Shown piece after piece: positions 18,919 to 27,656 of a stretch of DNA of 64,000 nt. The stretch comes from Marinobacter sp. LV10R510-11A (GTDB lineage: Bacteria > Pseudomonadota > Gammaproteobacteria > Pseudomonadales > Oleiphilaceae): positions 1,984,001 to 2,048,000 of the forward strand of contig NZ_LT907980.1 of the NCBI RefSeq assembly GCF_900215155.1. Direction: 5' to 3'. The position numbers and the translations under genes are program-made. The notes beneath the pieces are model-generated. The model saw only the letters and a program-made list of their open reading frames with translations, was not told where the DNA came from and searched no databases. The first letter of the stretch is position 1; each line of letters begins with the position of its first letter.

Positions 18919-20540
18919 GCAGCCCAAAACCCAGCACCATCCGCGTTGGCAAACGTTATCGCGAAAACCGCCTGAACGGCCCCTACGATGCCATTATCAT
19001 CGGCTCCGGCATTGGCGGCCTCACTGCCGCAGCTTGCATGAGCAAGATGGGTAAAAAAGTGGTGGTGTTCGAGCAGCACTATACCGCAGGCGGCTTCACC
19101 CACAGTTACGACCGCGACGGGTATGAATGGGATGTGGGTGTGCACTACATTGGCGACATGGGCGCTGACCATACTTTGGGCAAGCGCCTGTTCGACCACA
19201 TCACTGATGGCCAACTACACTGGGCGCCGATGGATCCTGCCTACGACCGTATTTTCCTAGGCGACAAACACGTGGATCTGGTTGCCGGCCCAGAGGCCTT
19301 CCGGGCAGAACTGATTAAGGCGTTTCCGGAAGAAGAAAGCGCCATCGACACCTACCTGGATTATCTGCGCCAAGTATCGAAAGCCATGCCCGGCATTGTG
19401 CTGGGTAAAGTTCTGCCAGACCTACTCGCTGGCCCCCTGAGCAAACTTACTAAGCGCCGGGCACCAGATTTTCTCAACAAGCCGACCCGTGAGGTGCTGG
19501 AAAGCATCACCAATAACCAAGACTTGATTGCCGTACTCGCTGGCCAGTGGGGCGACAACGGCCTGCCACCAGCGAAATCCAGTTTCATCATCCATTCACT
19601 GATTGCACGCCATTACCTGCACGGTGGCTACTACCCTATTGGTGGCGCCTCGGAAATGGCGAAGACCATCATTCCAGTAATTCAGCAAAGCGGGGGTGAA
19701 GTGTTCACGTACGCAGACGTCACGAATATTATGATCGAGAAAGGCAAAGCCGCGGGTGTTCGCATGGCAGATGGCGCAGAGGTACGTGCGCTCTTGGTTA
19801 TAAGCAACGCCGGCGTGTTCAACACCTTCAACAAGCTGCTGCCCAAAGATGCACCAAGCTGGGATTACTATCAGGACAAGCTGACCACTGTTAAGCGCTC
19901 CATGGCCAGCAACTGCCTGTATATCGGCCTACAAGATACAGCCGAGAATCTCGGCCTGCCGAAAACCAACTACTGGATTTATCCCGGCCCGAATTACGAG
20001 CAACAGGAGAAGGACTTCATGGCCGACCCGGATGGCACTGACATCCCGTTGACTTACATTTCCTTCCCTTCCGCCAAAGATCCCAGCTTTGTCGAACGCT
20101 ACCCAGGCCGCGCCACCATCGAGATCGTCGCACCCGGGCCGTTCGAGTGGTATGAAGAATGGGCGGACGAAACGTGGGGCAAGCGTGGCGATGAATACGA
20201 AGCCAAAAAAGAAGAATACGCCCAACGCCTACTGGCCAAGCTTTACGGAAAGTTCCCGCACTTGGACGGCAAAATTGACTACTACGAGCTGTCTACGCCG
20301 CTCTCTACGGATTACTTTTGTCGCTACAGCGAGGGGGAAATCTACGGGCTGGACCACACCCCCGACCGCTTCGAGCTCGATTGGCTAAAACCCAAAACCC
20401 GCATTCCTGGGTTGTACCTAACTGGCCAAGACATCATGACCTGCGGCGTAGTAGGCGCCATGCTGGGCGGCCTGCTAACCACTGTGGCGGTGAGCGGCTT
20501 CAAGGGGTTGCCGCTAGCCAAAAAAATGTTTGTGGGCTGA
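18915..20540 (+). CDS. FAD-dependent oxidoreductase, phytoene desaturase/retinol saturase type
   Basis: A 541-residue flavoprotein. The N-terminal dinucleotide-binding motif IIGSGIGGLTAAACMSKMG (about residues 25-43) is followed by FEQHYTAGGFTHSY, the layout of CrtI/retinol-saturase-like enzymes, and the C-terminal FAD segment reads GLYLTGQDIMTCGVVGAMLGG. Such enzymes add or remove double bonds in isoprenoid or polyunsaturated chains. There are no carotenoid biosynthesis genes nearby, so a carotenoid role is not supported; saturation of an unsaturated lipid or isoprenoid is an alternative. Translationally coupled to the TetR gene. Confidence 0.85.
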   Translation: MSSPKPSTIRVGKRYRENRLNGPYDAIIIGSGIGGLTAAACMSKMGKKVVVFEQHYTAGGFTHSYDRDGYEWDVGVHYIGDMGADHTLGKRLFDHITDGQLHWAPMDPAYDRIFLGDKHVDLVAGPEAFRAELIKAFPEEESAIDTYLDYLRQVSKAMPGIVLGKVLPDLLAGPLSKLTKRRAPDFLNKPTREVLESITNNQDLIAVLAGQWGDNGLPPAKSSFIIHSLIARHYLHGGYYPIGGASEMAKTIIPVIQQSGGEVFTYADVTNIMIEKGKAAGVRMADGAEVRALLVISNAGVFNTFNKLLPKDAPSWDYYQDKLTTVKRSMASNCLYIGLQDTAENLGLPKTNYWIYPGPNYEQQEKDFMADPDGTDIPLTYISFPSAKDPSFVERYPGRATIEIVAPGPFEWYEEWADETWGKRGDEYEAKKEEYAQRLLAKLYGKFPHLDGKIDYYELSTPLSTDYFCRYSEGEIYGLDHTPDRFELDWLKPKTRIPGLYLTGQDIMTCGVVGAMLGGLLTTVAVSGFKGLPLAKKMFVG

Positions 20541-20546
20541 TAAGCT

Positions 20547-20592
20547 TTTTGATTCTGGCGCCACTGCCATCATTACTGTGCCAGAATCAAAA
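20547..20592. repeat. 13-bp perfect inverted repeat with T-arm first
   Basis: TTTTGATTCTGGC (20547-20559) and GCCAGAATCAAAA (20580-20592) flank a 20-nt loop between two convergent genes. The T-run is on the 5' arm and the A-run on the 3' arm on both strands, so it lacks the U-tract after the stem that an intrinsic terminator needs. It may work as a stem that protects 3' ends, or reflect a former insertion site. Confidence 0.7.
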
Positions 20593-20601
20593 GGATCGAT
20601 G

Positions 20602-20955
20602 CTATTCGTCAACAATCATCTGAAAACCGCCAAAGATCATCCGCGCGCCATCAAACGGCATGGGGTTGTCGTCACCATCGGCACCCCATTCCTCCATAAC
20701 GCTTTTCATTCCGACATCCCGCACTTCGCGCGAGGGCCAGGTAATCCAAGTCAGCACAACCGTTTCATCGTCTTTGCATTGAACCGCCATGGGGAACGAC
20801 GTTAACTTCCCTTCGGGCACATCCTCACCCCAGCATTCCACAAGGCGGGTGGCGCCGTGTTTTTTAAACAGCTTCGCCGCCTTAGTCGCGTGTTCGATAT
20901 ACGCCGTTTTATTCTTGGTGGGTACTGCCAAAACACAACCATCTACATAGTCCAT
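20602..20955 (-). CDS. DUF1428 family protein
   Basis: A 117-residue protein of the DUF1428 family (dimeric alpha-beta ferredoxin-like fold, function unknown). It opens with MDYVDGCVLAVP and contains CWGEDVPEGK and VLTWITWPSR, typical for the family. The start at 20955 has an AGGAG site 9 nt upstream; the longer in-frame extension starts upstream of it with no ribosome site and would double the N-terminus beyond family length. Monocistronic, convergent with the flavoprotein gene. Confidence 0.85.
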   Translation of the reverse strand: MDYVDGCVLAVPTKNKTAYIEHATKAAKLFKKHGATRLVECWGEDVPEGKLTSFPMAVQCKDDETVVLTWITWPSREVRDVGMKSVMEEWGADGDDNPMPFDGARMIFGGFQMIVDE

Positions 20956-21202
20956 AACCGGTTCTCCTGTCTCTTTAACTCTATAATATAGTCGAGAACG
21001 AGAAGGTGTTGTGCAGATGTAGGTCATACGCAAACTCTGCGGATGGGCTGACCGCTACTTCCCACGTTATTGCGGTTAATTTTCAAACCGTAGCGGCGGC
21101 CAACAATTATTGACGGGCGTAAAAGCTGCTACGCTTAATAGCCGGCTAGCAAAAAATGTTGGCCCGGCGATTTCATGTTTATCACGTTAAGGAGAAGCAC
21201 AA

Positions 21203-21631
21203 ATGAACATCCATTCTGGCTTTACCTTTCGTTCCGATTTCGCTGTACGGTTCGTATCTTTTGTTTTTGGAACAACTCTAGCCCTGCTGATTTCCTCATC
21301 AGCCCTGGCTGCAGACACGGCCTCCGAAGTGAAGACGGCCGCTATGCACGCAGGTCTTGCTTCGCAGGCGGCAAATGTTGAAGGGGTGCACACGCACTTG
21401 CACCACACATTGAACTGTCTTGTTGGCCCAGATGGTGACGGCTTTGACAGCGATGAGATGAATCCATGTGGAGACATGGGCAACGGTGCCATTCCCGACA
21501 CTAAAGACGACGACATGAAGAAAAAACTGGAGAGCGCTGTTGATAAAGCCAACAGTGGGCTCGACGCAGACGATTATGACGAGGCGAAAACCTCTGCTAT
21601 GAGTGTGCAAAAAATGCTCGAAGCGAAGTAG
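21203..21631 (+). CDS. Small exported protein of unknown function
   Basis: A 142-residue protein with a Sec signal peptide (hydrophobic core FVSFVFGTTLALLISSSALA, cleavage expected after about residue 36, AxA). The mature part is acidic and has a His/Cys-rich middle, HTHLHHTLNCLVGPDGDGFD, with a second Cys in NPCGD, then a helical Lys/Asp/Glu-rich tail. The His cluster and paired Cys suggest metal binding or a disulfide in the periplasm. An AAGGAG site lies 9 nt before the ATG. I do not recognise a named family. A weak promoter-like TTGACG lies near 21112. The next gene is convergent. Confidence 0.75.
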   Translation: MNIHSGFTFRSDFAVRFVSFVFGTTLALLISSSALAADTASEVKTAAMHAGLASQAANVEGVHTHLHHTLNCLVGPDGDGFDSDEMNPCGDMGNGAIPDTKDDDMKKKLESAVDKANSGLDADDYDEAKTSAMSVQKMLEAK

Positions 21632-21647
21632 ATCTAAGAAGCAGACG

Positions 21648-21689
21648 TATCGAGTAGGGTGAGGCGTCACCGCCTCACCCTACTCGATA
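21648..21689. repeat. Perfect 19-bp hairpin between convergent genes
   Basis: TATCGAGTAGGGTGAGGCG (21648-21666) and its exact complement (21671-21689) enclose a TCAC loop. It lies 17 nt after the small exported protein and before the convergent TRAP permease. No T-run follows on either strand, so it is not a standard terminator, though a stem this stable would stall polymerase or block 3' exonucleases. Confidence 0.85.
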
Positions 21690-21700
21690 TTACGCGCTCG

Positions 21701-21724
21701 TACTCCACTACTCCACTACTCCAC
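21701..21724. repeat. Three tandem copies of an 8-bp unit
   Basis: TACTCCAC is repeated three times without interruption, immediately next to the perfect hairpin and 6 nt from the TRAP permease stop codon. It is a likely slippage-prone microsatellite. Confidence 0.8.
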
Positions 21725-21730
21725 TAACGA

Positions 21731-23749
21731 TTAAGCATTGACGGGAGTCGGGGGCGCTTCACGTTTGCTCGCCAGCCAGTTAGCACCGATAGCAATCGCC
21801 ATAACAACCACGCCGGCAATTTCAGTCATCAGACTGGGGTAAAACACGCCAATAATTGCTGCGGTAATGGCCAGACGAGGCAGCCACGACATCCGGGTAA
21901 ACAGGTACCCTTCCAATGCCGCCGCAAACGCACCTAATGCCAAAAGGGCAATGACTGCGTTCCAGATGACCACAAGCACCGGGCCGCCCATGATGATTTC
22001 TGGATTAAAGACCATAAATAGCGGAATCAAGTAGAGCCCTTTGGCAAACTTCCATGCCTGGAAGCTCGTTTCCATCGGCTTACTACCCGAAATCGCCGCC
22101 CCGGCAAAAGCTGCCAAGGCGATCGGCGGCGTCACGTTGGAGTCTTGGGAGTACCAGAACACCACTAGGTGAGCGACCAATAACGGAATACCAAACTCTT
22201 GGGTTAACGCTGGTCCAACCAGCACAATCAAGACGATATAACTGGCGGTTACCGGCAGCCCCATCCCCAGAATCAAACTGGCCAACAGCACCATTAACAG
22301 CGCCAGCAGAATATTGCCACCGGAGAAGGCCAGCATCATGGACGAGAACTTCAGCCCCAGGCCTGTTAAGCCCACCACGCCGACAATAATCCCAGCGACC
22401 GCGCAGGCCATGGACACCGACACCGCATTGCGCGCACCTAGCTCTAAGCCTCCTACCAGCTTAGCCAGACCAGCACGTAGGGCGCCTTTGATCGCAGTAG
22501 CCGTCACTGGATGTCCCTGCCCAGGCGCCACAAAGAAAAACCACAGCGCGTAACGTATCACCGCCACTACCAATGTTGTGACCACTGCGTAATAACCTAC
22601 TCTCATCGGCGACATACTCATCGCCAGCAGCCAAACCAGCACGGCCAGCGGCAGCAGAAAGTGCCAGCCATCTTTCATCACTTGGCGCATTTGCGGCAGT
22701 TCGTCTTTGGGCAGCCCCTGCATGCCTTGTTTAAGAGCAATGATGTGCACAAACAGGTACACCGTCGCGAAATACATAATCGCGGGCAGAATACTGACTT
22801 TGACAATATCCAAGTACGGCGTACGGGTGTACTCAGCAATCAGGAAGGCGCCCGCGCCCATCAACGGCGGCATAATCTGCCCGCCGGTAGAGGCCGCCGC
22901 TTCGATCCCGCCCGCCTGTTTGGGCTGATAGCCCAGCCGCTTCATCAGTGGAATGGTGAAGGCACCCGTGGTGACCACGTTGGCCATCGCACTGCCGGAA
23001 ATAGACCCCATACCCGCCGAGGCTAACACCGCCGCCTTAGCTGGCCCGCCGCGCTGGCGACCGGTGGCCGCATAGGCCATATCAATAAAGAATTTGCCCG
23101 CACCGGTGCTCTCCAGGAAGGCCCCAAACAGTACAAAAATAAAGATATAGGTAGCCGCTACACCTAGCGGCAGGCCAAAGATGCCCTCTTGCCCCAGATA
23201 GAGCTGACCGGCGACACGATCAATGGTATAGCCCCGATGGTCCAGAATACCCGGCATCCACTCGCCCAACCACGGCAGCTCACCCCGCGGCCCAGCAAAC
23301 GCGTACACAATCGCCAGCAGACCAATCACGGTCATACTGAACCCCACCGCACGGCGGCTGGCTTCCAGCACCGTCACTGTGGCGATACAGCCAACCAGAA
23401 TATCGGTGCTGCTCCAAAAACCAGCACGACTGAAAATCTCATCCAAGTTGAGCACTAAATAGCCGCCCGTCAGTACCGCACCGGCCAAAAACATCACGTC
23501 CAGCCCCCACCCCACTACCCCACGCTTACGGGTTGGGCCGAAGGCTGGAAACATTAAAAACGCCAGCATCATGATCAATGCGAGGTGAATACTGCGCTGA
23601 TAAAACAGCCCTAAGGGCTGAATACCCGCAGCGTAGAGTTGAAACAGGGAAAGACCCACCGCTACGAAAGTGATGGCCCAAAGCACCGTGCGGGGTTGAA
23701 TCACGTTCACCCTCGGCATCGCGGTTGGCGGTTGCTTGGATTCGTTCAT
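21731..23749 (-). CDS. TRAP transporter fused permease (TAXI type)
   Basis: A 672-residue inner-membrane protein with about 16 or more hydrophobic segments, the size expected when the small (DctQ) and large (DctM) TRAP subunits are fused, as usual for TAXI-type systems. The large-subunit signatures GMGLPVTASYIVL and GSISGSAMANVVTTGAFTIP are clear. It would import an organic acid with sodium, using the binding protein encoded 600 nt upstream. It is the last gene of the minus-strand set TAXI binding protein, DUF1850, permease. The neighbouring glutaryl-CoA dehydrogenase suggests a dicarboxylate such as glutarate. Confidence 0.92.
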   Translation of the reverse strand: MNESKQPPTAMPRVNVIQPRTVLWAITFVAVGLSLFQLYAAGIQPLGLFYQRSIHLALIMMLAFLMFPAFGPTRKRGVVGWGLDVMFLAGAVLTGGYLVLNLDEIFSRAGFWSSTDILVGCIATVTVLEASRRAVGFSMTVIGLLAIVYAFAGPRGELPWLGEWMPGILDHRGYTIDRVAGQLYLGQEGIFGLPLGVAATYIFIFVLFGAFLESTGAGKFFIDMAYAATGRQRGGPAKAAVLASAGMGSISGSAMANVVTTGAFTIPLMKRLGYQPKQAGGIEAAASTGGQIMPPLMGAGAFLIAEYTRTPYLDIVKVSILPAIMYFATVYLFVHIIALKQGMQGLPKDELPQMRQVMKDGWHFLLPLAVLVWLLAMSMSPMRVGYYAVVTTLVVAVIRYALWFFFVAPGQGHPVTATAIKGALRAGLAKLVGGLELGARNAVSVSMACAVAGIIVGVVGLTGLGLKFSSMMLAFSGGNILLALLMVLLASLILGMGLPVTASYIVLIVLVGPALTQEFGIPLLVAHLVVFWYSQDSNVTPPIALAAFAGAAISGSKPMETSFQAWKFAKGLYLIPLFMVFNPEIIMGGPVLVVIWNAVIALLALGAFAAALEGYLFTRMSWLPRLAITAAIIGVFYPSLMTEIAGVVVMAIAIGANWLASKREAPPTPVNA

Positions 23750-23786
23750 AGATTCCTCGTCAGACGTTGTCTGGCTTACTTATAAT

Positions 23787-24344
23787 TCACGCAGGCGGTG
23801 GCGGTGTGGGTTCGATAAGTTGAATAGTGGCGCGTTGCCCAGCGGCGAGGGCACTTAGACTCACTTCCCGACGCTGATCGCCTTCGTGCCATACCACGCG
23901 ATGATTCACGGCCTCAGCACCCACACGCAAAATGTATCGATTATTGGGGACTGGTTCGTCAATTGCATTGATCCAGTAGCCGCCTTGTCCGTCGGAGACT
24001 TGCTCACCCCGCCCTATCGTATGCCCTAAGCCCGCCGCAAAATCAGGTTGGTGGCTACGCTCTAACTGCATCACACCAGCAACATTTTGATAGCAGTCCA
24101 GAACGGTGAACCCTTTCACCGAGTGGTTCCACTCAATACACCAACGCATTCCGGGCGGAACGGCGATATCGACCAACATTTCACCATGCTCGGTAACGAC
24201 TTGCAGGCGGTCAGGGGAAACCGCCGGAGCGGGGGAAGCCCCCGCTCCGGCCAGTGGTAAGCAAATCATCAACAGGGCTGTCAGCCAACGCTTGGCTAAC
24301 GCCAAACGTGACCCAACCGTGCCGCGTTGTCTTTGCATAGCCAT
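23787..24344 (-). CDS. DUF1850 protein associated with TAXI TRAP transporters
   Basis: A 185-residue protein with an N-terminal hydrophobic segment (WLTALLMICLPLAGAGASPA, about 20-40) and a periplasmic beta-rich domain containing WCIEWNHSVKGFTVLD, the core of DUF1850. This family is almost always encoded between the TAXI binding protein and the fused permease, as here (gaps of 15 and 37 nt). Its role is unknown; a small accessory subunit of the transporter is the usual suggestion. Confidence 0.85.
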   Translation of the reverse strand: MAMQRQRGTVGSRLALAKRWLTALLMICLPLAGAGASPAPAVSPDRLQVVTEHGEMLVDIAVPPGMRWCIEWNHSVKGFTVLDCYQNVAGVMQLERSHQPDFAAGLGHTIGRGEQVSDGQGGYWINAIDEPVPNNRYILRVGAEAVNHRVVWHEGDQRREVSLSALAAGQRATIQLIEPTPPPPA

Positions 24345-24359
24345 TTAACCATCCAAGGT

Positions 24360-25319
24360 TTAGAGACGCAGACGATCGGGAATCGTAGCTCCAACCTCTT
24401 CAAAGTAACGCAGTGCACCTGGATGCAGCGGCACCGGCGTGGAATCCATGGTGAATTTTACGGTGGTGTCGTTCGCCGCTGGATGAACAGCAATTAGCTC
24501 ATCAGTATTTTCAAACAACAATTTGGTCAACTGATAAGCCAGCTCTTCGTCCATATCAGAATTAACAACGAGCACATTGGGAATGCCAATGGTCTGAACA
24601 GCTTCATCCATACCCTCATACATACCTGCTGCCAGCTCAAACGGCGCAAAGACCGCAACTTTTTCCCGGGCATTGGCGACCTCTTCATCAGAGAGGCCAA
24701 TCAGGCGAATGTCGCGTGTGGCGGCAAGGTTGAGAATGGAGCTGGTCGGCGGGCCTACGCTCCAGAAACCGGCGTCGATATCACCGTCGCGAATCGCATT
24801 GGCGGTTTCATTGAAGTTAAAACGCTGCGGCGTGAAATCGCTGTAGCTAATGCCATTCGCTTCCAGTAGCGCCCGCACATTGAGCTCGGTGCCACTGCCC
24901 GGTGCGCCCACTGACACGCGCTTGCCTTTCAGATCAGCAATCGACTCGATATCAGATTCCGCCAGCGTCACCAGCTGTATGGCATTAGGGTATACCGACG
25001 CCAGCGCACGGATGTTCTCAATCTGACGATCCTCAAAGTTCTCAGTGCCGGTGTACGCTTGATACACCGTATCTGCCAGCGCCAACGCAAGGTCCGCATC
25101 GCCGCGCATGATCAGACCCATATTTTCAACTGAAGCGCCGGTTACTTCAGCAGTCGCTTTAGCACCTTTTATATGATTGTTTATCATTTCGGCAAAACCA
25201 CCACCGATAGGATAGTAAACGCCGCCGGTGCCGCCGGTAGCTACAGAGAGTTGTTGTGCGCTCGCTGGGAGCGCGACCGCTAGCATAGCTACGGCAACCG
25301 CATATTTTAGAATTCGCAT
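24360..25319 (-). CDS. TAXI-family TRAP solute-binding protein
   Basis: A 319-residue periplasmic binding protein with a signal peptide (YAVAVAMLAVALPASAQQ, cleavage after about residue 21). The mature start LSVATGGTGGVYYPIGG is the TAXI-family signature, and YPNAIQLVTL and GKRVSVGAPGSGTELN follow in typical spacing. It should capture the substrate for the fused permease. An AAGGAAA site precedes the ATG. Divergent from the GntR regulator, so the 320-nt gap probably holds both promoters and the regulator sites. Confidence 0.92.
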   Translation of the reverse strand: MRILKYAVAVAMLAVALPASAQQLSVATGGTGGVYYPIGGGFAEMINNHIKGAKATAEVTGASVENMGLIMRGDADLALALADTVYQAYTGTENFEDRQIENIRALASVYPNAIQLVTLAESDIESIADLKGKRVSVGAPGSGTELNVRALLEANGISYSDFTPQRFNFNETANAIRDGDIDAGFWSVGPPTSSILNLAATRDIRLIGLSDEEVANAREKVAVFAPFELAAGMYEGMDEAVQTIGIPNVLVVNSDMDEELAYQLTKLLFENTDELIAVHPAANDTTVKFTMDSTPVPLHPGALRYFEEVGATIPDRLRL

Positions 25320-25639
25320 GGGCTTTCCTTCGTCCTGTTTGGACTTGTTAGTTTTGTTGACGATAAAGGATATGTTGAAGCCAGAATTTTTGTCTGCACT
25401 TCAGGATATAAAAAGTAGCAAGCGAACAATTAGTTCGCATTTAGCATCAGTACCTCCTAAAGAGTAGTCCGTATTTTTATTTGTTGTCAGATGCTTGAGT
25501 AATCGAGCAATTATCTGCCCAAAATCATACTCCAAAACGGCGAAATTACAAACGAATATCTTAACTTATACCAAAATGTTAACATTTATCGATAATAACC
25601 GCTGATTTTTTTCTTGGAGCCATCAGGAGACACACAGCT
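25320..25639. other. Divergent intergenic region, TAXI gene and GntR gene
   Basis: AT-rich region without a convincing gene. It holds the ribosome sites of both flanking genes and one copy of the TTAACATTTATCGAT element (25579-25593). A short partial look-alike, GACGATAAAGGATATGTT, lies near 25359. No clear promoter could be assigned. Confidence 0.5.
25579..25593. promoter_or_regulatory. Candidate GntR operator, copy 1
   Basis: TTAACATTTATCGAT, 46 nt before the gntR start codon. It shares 11 bases in a row (ACATTTATCGA) plus the flanking TT with a copy upstream of the glutaryl-CoA dehydrogenase gene. The repeat in front of two neighbouring transcription units suggests a common regulator; GntR is the obvious candidate. 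Confidence 0.45.
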
Positions 25640-26329
25640 ATGAAGCCAGCTACACCTCGCCAAAACTTGGCGGCTAACGCTTATCACCAACTTAAACAGG
25701 ACATTATTCGCGGCCGCTACGCTCCCGAACAGAAGCTATTGATGGATCGCCTGAGAGAGCATTACGGCTCAAGTACCGGGCCATTGCGGGAAGCGCTCTC
25801 ACAGCTGGTAGCTGAGCGGTTAGTCGTCGCTATCAGCCAGCGCGGCTACCGCGTGGCGCCTATGTCGCTGTCAGAACTCAACGATATCTACGACGCTCGG
25901 GCCCAGTTCGAAGGGCTTATTCTGCGCCTTGCTATAGAACGGGGTGATGATGAGTGGGAAGCTACAGTACTTGCCACTGCCCACCGCCTGGCCAAAGTGA
26001 GTGACATTAACACCTCCGACGATCTGCTCGATATTTGGGATCAACGTCACAAAGCGTTCCATACCGCTATTGCAAGCGGCTGTAACTCCCCTCACTTGCT
26101 GCAAATGCGCAACACGCTGTTTGATCAGGTAGAACGATATCGTCATCTATGGCTTCAGGAGACCGTCATGTCCCCTCAGGCACTTGAGCGTAAGCGCCAG
26201 GAGCACGCGGCGTTGGTGGATGTCATTTTAGCCCGCGACTCTGCTCAAGCTGACGCCCTGATACGCGACCATTTGATGACTCCAGTACCGATTATTACTC
26301 GAATACTTAAGACTCGCGGCATCAAGTAA
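25640..26329 (+). CDS. GntR-family regulator (FadR/FCD subfamily)
   Basis: A 229-residue repressor with an N-terminal winged helix (about 10-75, including LREHYGSSTGPLREALSQL) and a C-terminal helical FCD ligand domain (about 90-220). The metal-binding pattern of FCD is visible: Asp in YDARAQFE, and His residues in RHKAFH, QEHAALV and RDHLMT. In E. coli the FCD regulator CsiR responds to glutarate, and the next gene here is glutaryl-CoA dehydrogenase, so a glutarate-responsive role is likely. It is divergent from the TAXI transporter and 128 nt before gcdH. An AGGAG site precedes the ATG. Confidence 0.88.
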   Translation: MKPATPRQNLAANAYHQLKQDIIRGRYAPEQKLLMDRLREHYGSSTGPLREALSQLVAERLVVAISQRGYRVAPMSLSELNDIYDARAQFEGLILRLAIERGDDEWEATVLATAHRLAKVSDINTSDDLLDIWDQRHKAFHTAIASGCNSPHLLQMRNTLFDQVERYRHLWLQETVMSPQALERKRQEHAALVDVILARDSAQADALIRDHLMTPVPIITRILKTRGIK

Positions 26330-26377
26330 ATTCTTCGTTTTAAAAAAATGTAGATATTTTCTCAAAACGACGATATC

Positions 26378-26392
26378 TTTACATTTATCGAC
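26378..26392. promoter_or_regulatory. Candidate GntR operator, copy 2
   Basis: TTTACATTTATCGAC lies 65 nt upstream of the glutaryl-CoA dehydrogenase start and matches the copy at 25579 in 13 of 15 positions. Confidence 0.45.
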
Positions 26393-26457
26393 TTCGCAGT
26401 TAGTTTCATAGCTGTGGGCACTTTATATCGCCTAAAATCAAACCAGAGATCTAATCC

Positions 26458-27636
26458 ATGATGCACTTCAACTGGGACGACCCGCTCTTACTGGACCAAC
26501 AGCTGACCGAGGACGAGCGCCAAATTCGTGATGCTGCCCATGACTATTGCCAGGAAAAACTTCAACCTCGCGTGCTGAGCGCCTTCCGTGAAGAACGCTT
26601 TGATCGCGAGATCATGAGCGAGATGGGCGAGCTTGGCCTACTCGGCGCCACCGTTGCACCGGAGTACGGTGGTGCAGGCGTCAACCACGTTGCCTATGGT
26701 TTGATTGCCCGTGAAGTAGAGCGTGTCGATTCCGGTTACCGTTCAGCCATGAGCGTACAGTCTTCGCTGGTGATGTATCCCATCGAGGCGTACGGCTCTG
26801 AAGACCAGAAACACAAATACCTACCCAAGTTGGCCAGCGGCGCAATGGTTGGTTGTTTTGGCTTGACCGAACCAGATCACGGCTCTGACCCCGGCTCCAT
26901 GATTACGCGAGCGGAAAAAGTCGACGGTGGCTACCGTTTGACCGGGGCCAAAATGTGGATCACCAATAGCCCGATTGCGGATATCGCCGTGGTATGGGCG
27001 AAGTCAGCTGCCCACGACAACCAGATTAAAGGCTTTATCGTCGAGCGTGGCACCGAAGGCTTCACCACACCGAAAATTGAAGGCAAAGTTTCTCTGCGTG
27101 CATCCATCACAGGCGAAATCGTACTTGATAATGTTTTTGTTCCCGAAGAAAACCTGCTGCCAAACGTCAGCGGCCTGAAAGGCCCGTTTGGTTGCCTGAA
27201 CAAAGCCCGCTTCGGTATCGCCTGGGGCGTAATGGGCACCGCTGAATTCTGCTGGCACGCAGCGCGTCAGTACACCCTGGACCGCAAGCAGTTTGGCCGC
27301 CCACTGGCTGCCAACCAATTGATTCAGAAAAAACTCGCCGACATGCAGACCGAGATCACCCTGGGCTTACAGGCAGCGTTGCAGGTGGGTCGCTTGATGG
27401 ACAGCGGCAACTGGGCACCAGAGATGGTTTCGCTGATCAAGCGCAATAACTGTGGCAAGGCACTGGATATCGCTCGTCAGTCCCGTGATATGCACGGCGG
27501 TAACGGCGTTTCCGACGAGTATGGCGTCATTCGCCATATGGTCAACTTAGAGTCGGTGAATACCTACGAAGGTACGCACGATCTCCACGCCTTAATCCTC
27601 GGCCGCGCACAAACGGGCATTCAGTCATTTTTTTGA
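26458..27636 (+). CDS. gcdH: Glutaryl-CoA dehydrogenase
   Basis: A 392-residue FAD enzyme that oxidises and decarboxylates glutaryl-CoA to crotonyl-CoA, feeding electrons to ETF. The family signature [15 protein letters not shown] is present, the substrate-binding Arg is in [18 protein letters not shown], and the catalytic Glu is in [16 protein letters not shown] near the C-terminus. The gene starts with two ATG codons (26458 and 26461). It is followed 20 nt later by the CoA-transferase that would make glutaryl-CoA. Glutarate comes from lysine breakdown or from outside. Confidence 0.95.
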   Translation: MMHFNWDDPLLLDQQLTEDERQIRDAAHDYCQEKLQPRVLSAFREERFDREIMSEMGELGLLGATVAPEYGGAGVNHVAYGLIAREVERVDSGYRSAMSVQSSLVMYPIEAYGSEDQKHKYLPKLASGAMVGCFGLTEPDHGSDPGSMITRAEKVDGGYRLTGAKMWITNSPIADIAVVWAKSAAHDNQIKGFIVERGTEGFTTPKIEGKVSLRASITGEIVLDNVFVPEENLLPNVSGLKGPFGCLNKARFGIAWGVMGTAEFCWHAARQYTLDRKQFGRPLAANQLIQKKLADMQTEITLGLQAALQVGRLMDSGNWAPEMVSLIKRNNCGKALDIARQSRDMHGGNGVSDEYGVIRHMVNLESVNTYEGTHDLHALILGRAQTGIQSFF

Positions 27637-27656
27637 ATAACTAAGGGCGAGCACCA

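Noticed and set aside
18915..20540. Carotenoid phytoene desaturase
   Set aside because: Fold matches, but no crtB/crtE or other carotenoid genes are near; kept as a general flavoprotein.
21701..21724. Beginning of a CRISPR array
   Set aside because: Three 8-bp tandem units without spacers; a simple repeat.
25355..25375. Third copy of the GntR element on the opposite strand
   Set aside because: GACGATAAAGGATATGTT shares only GATAAA and ATGT with the other copies; not convincing.
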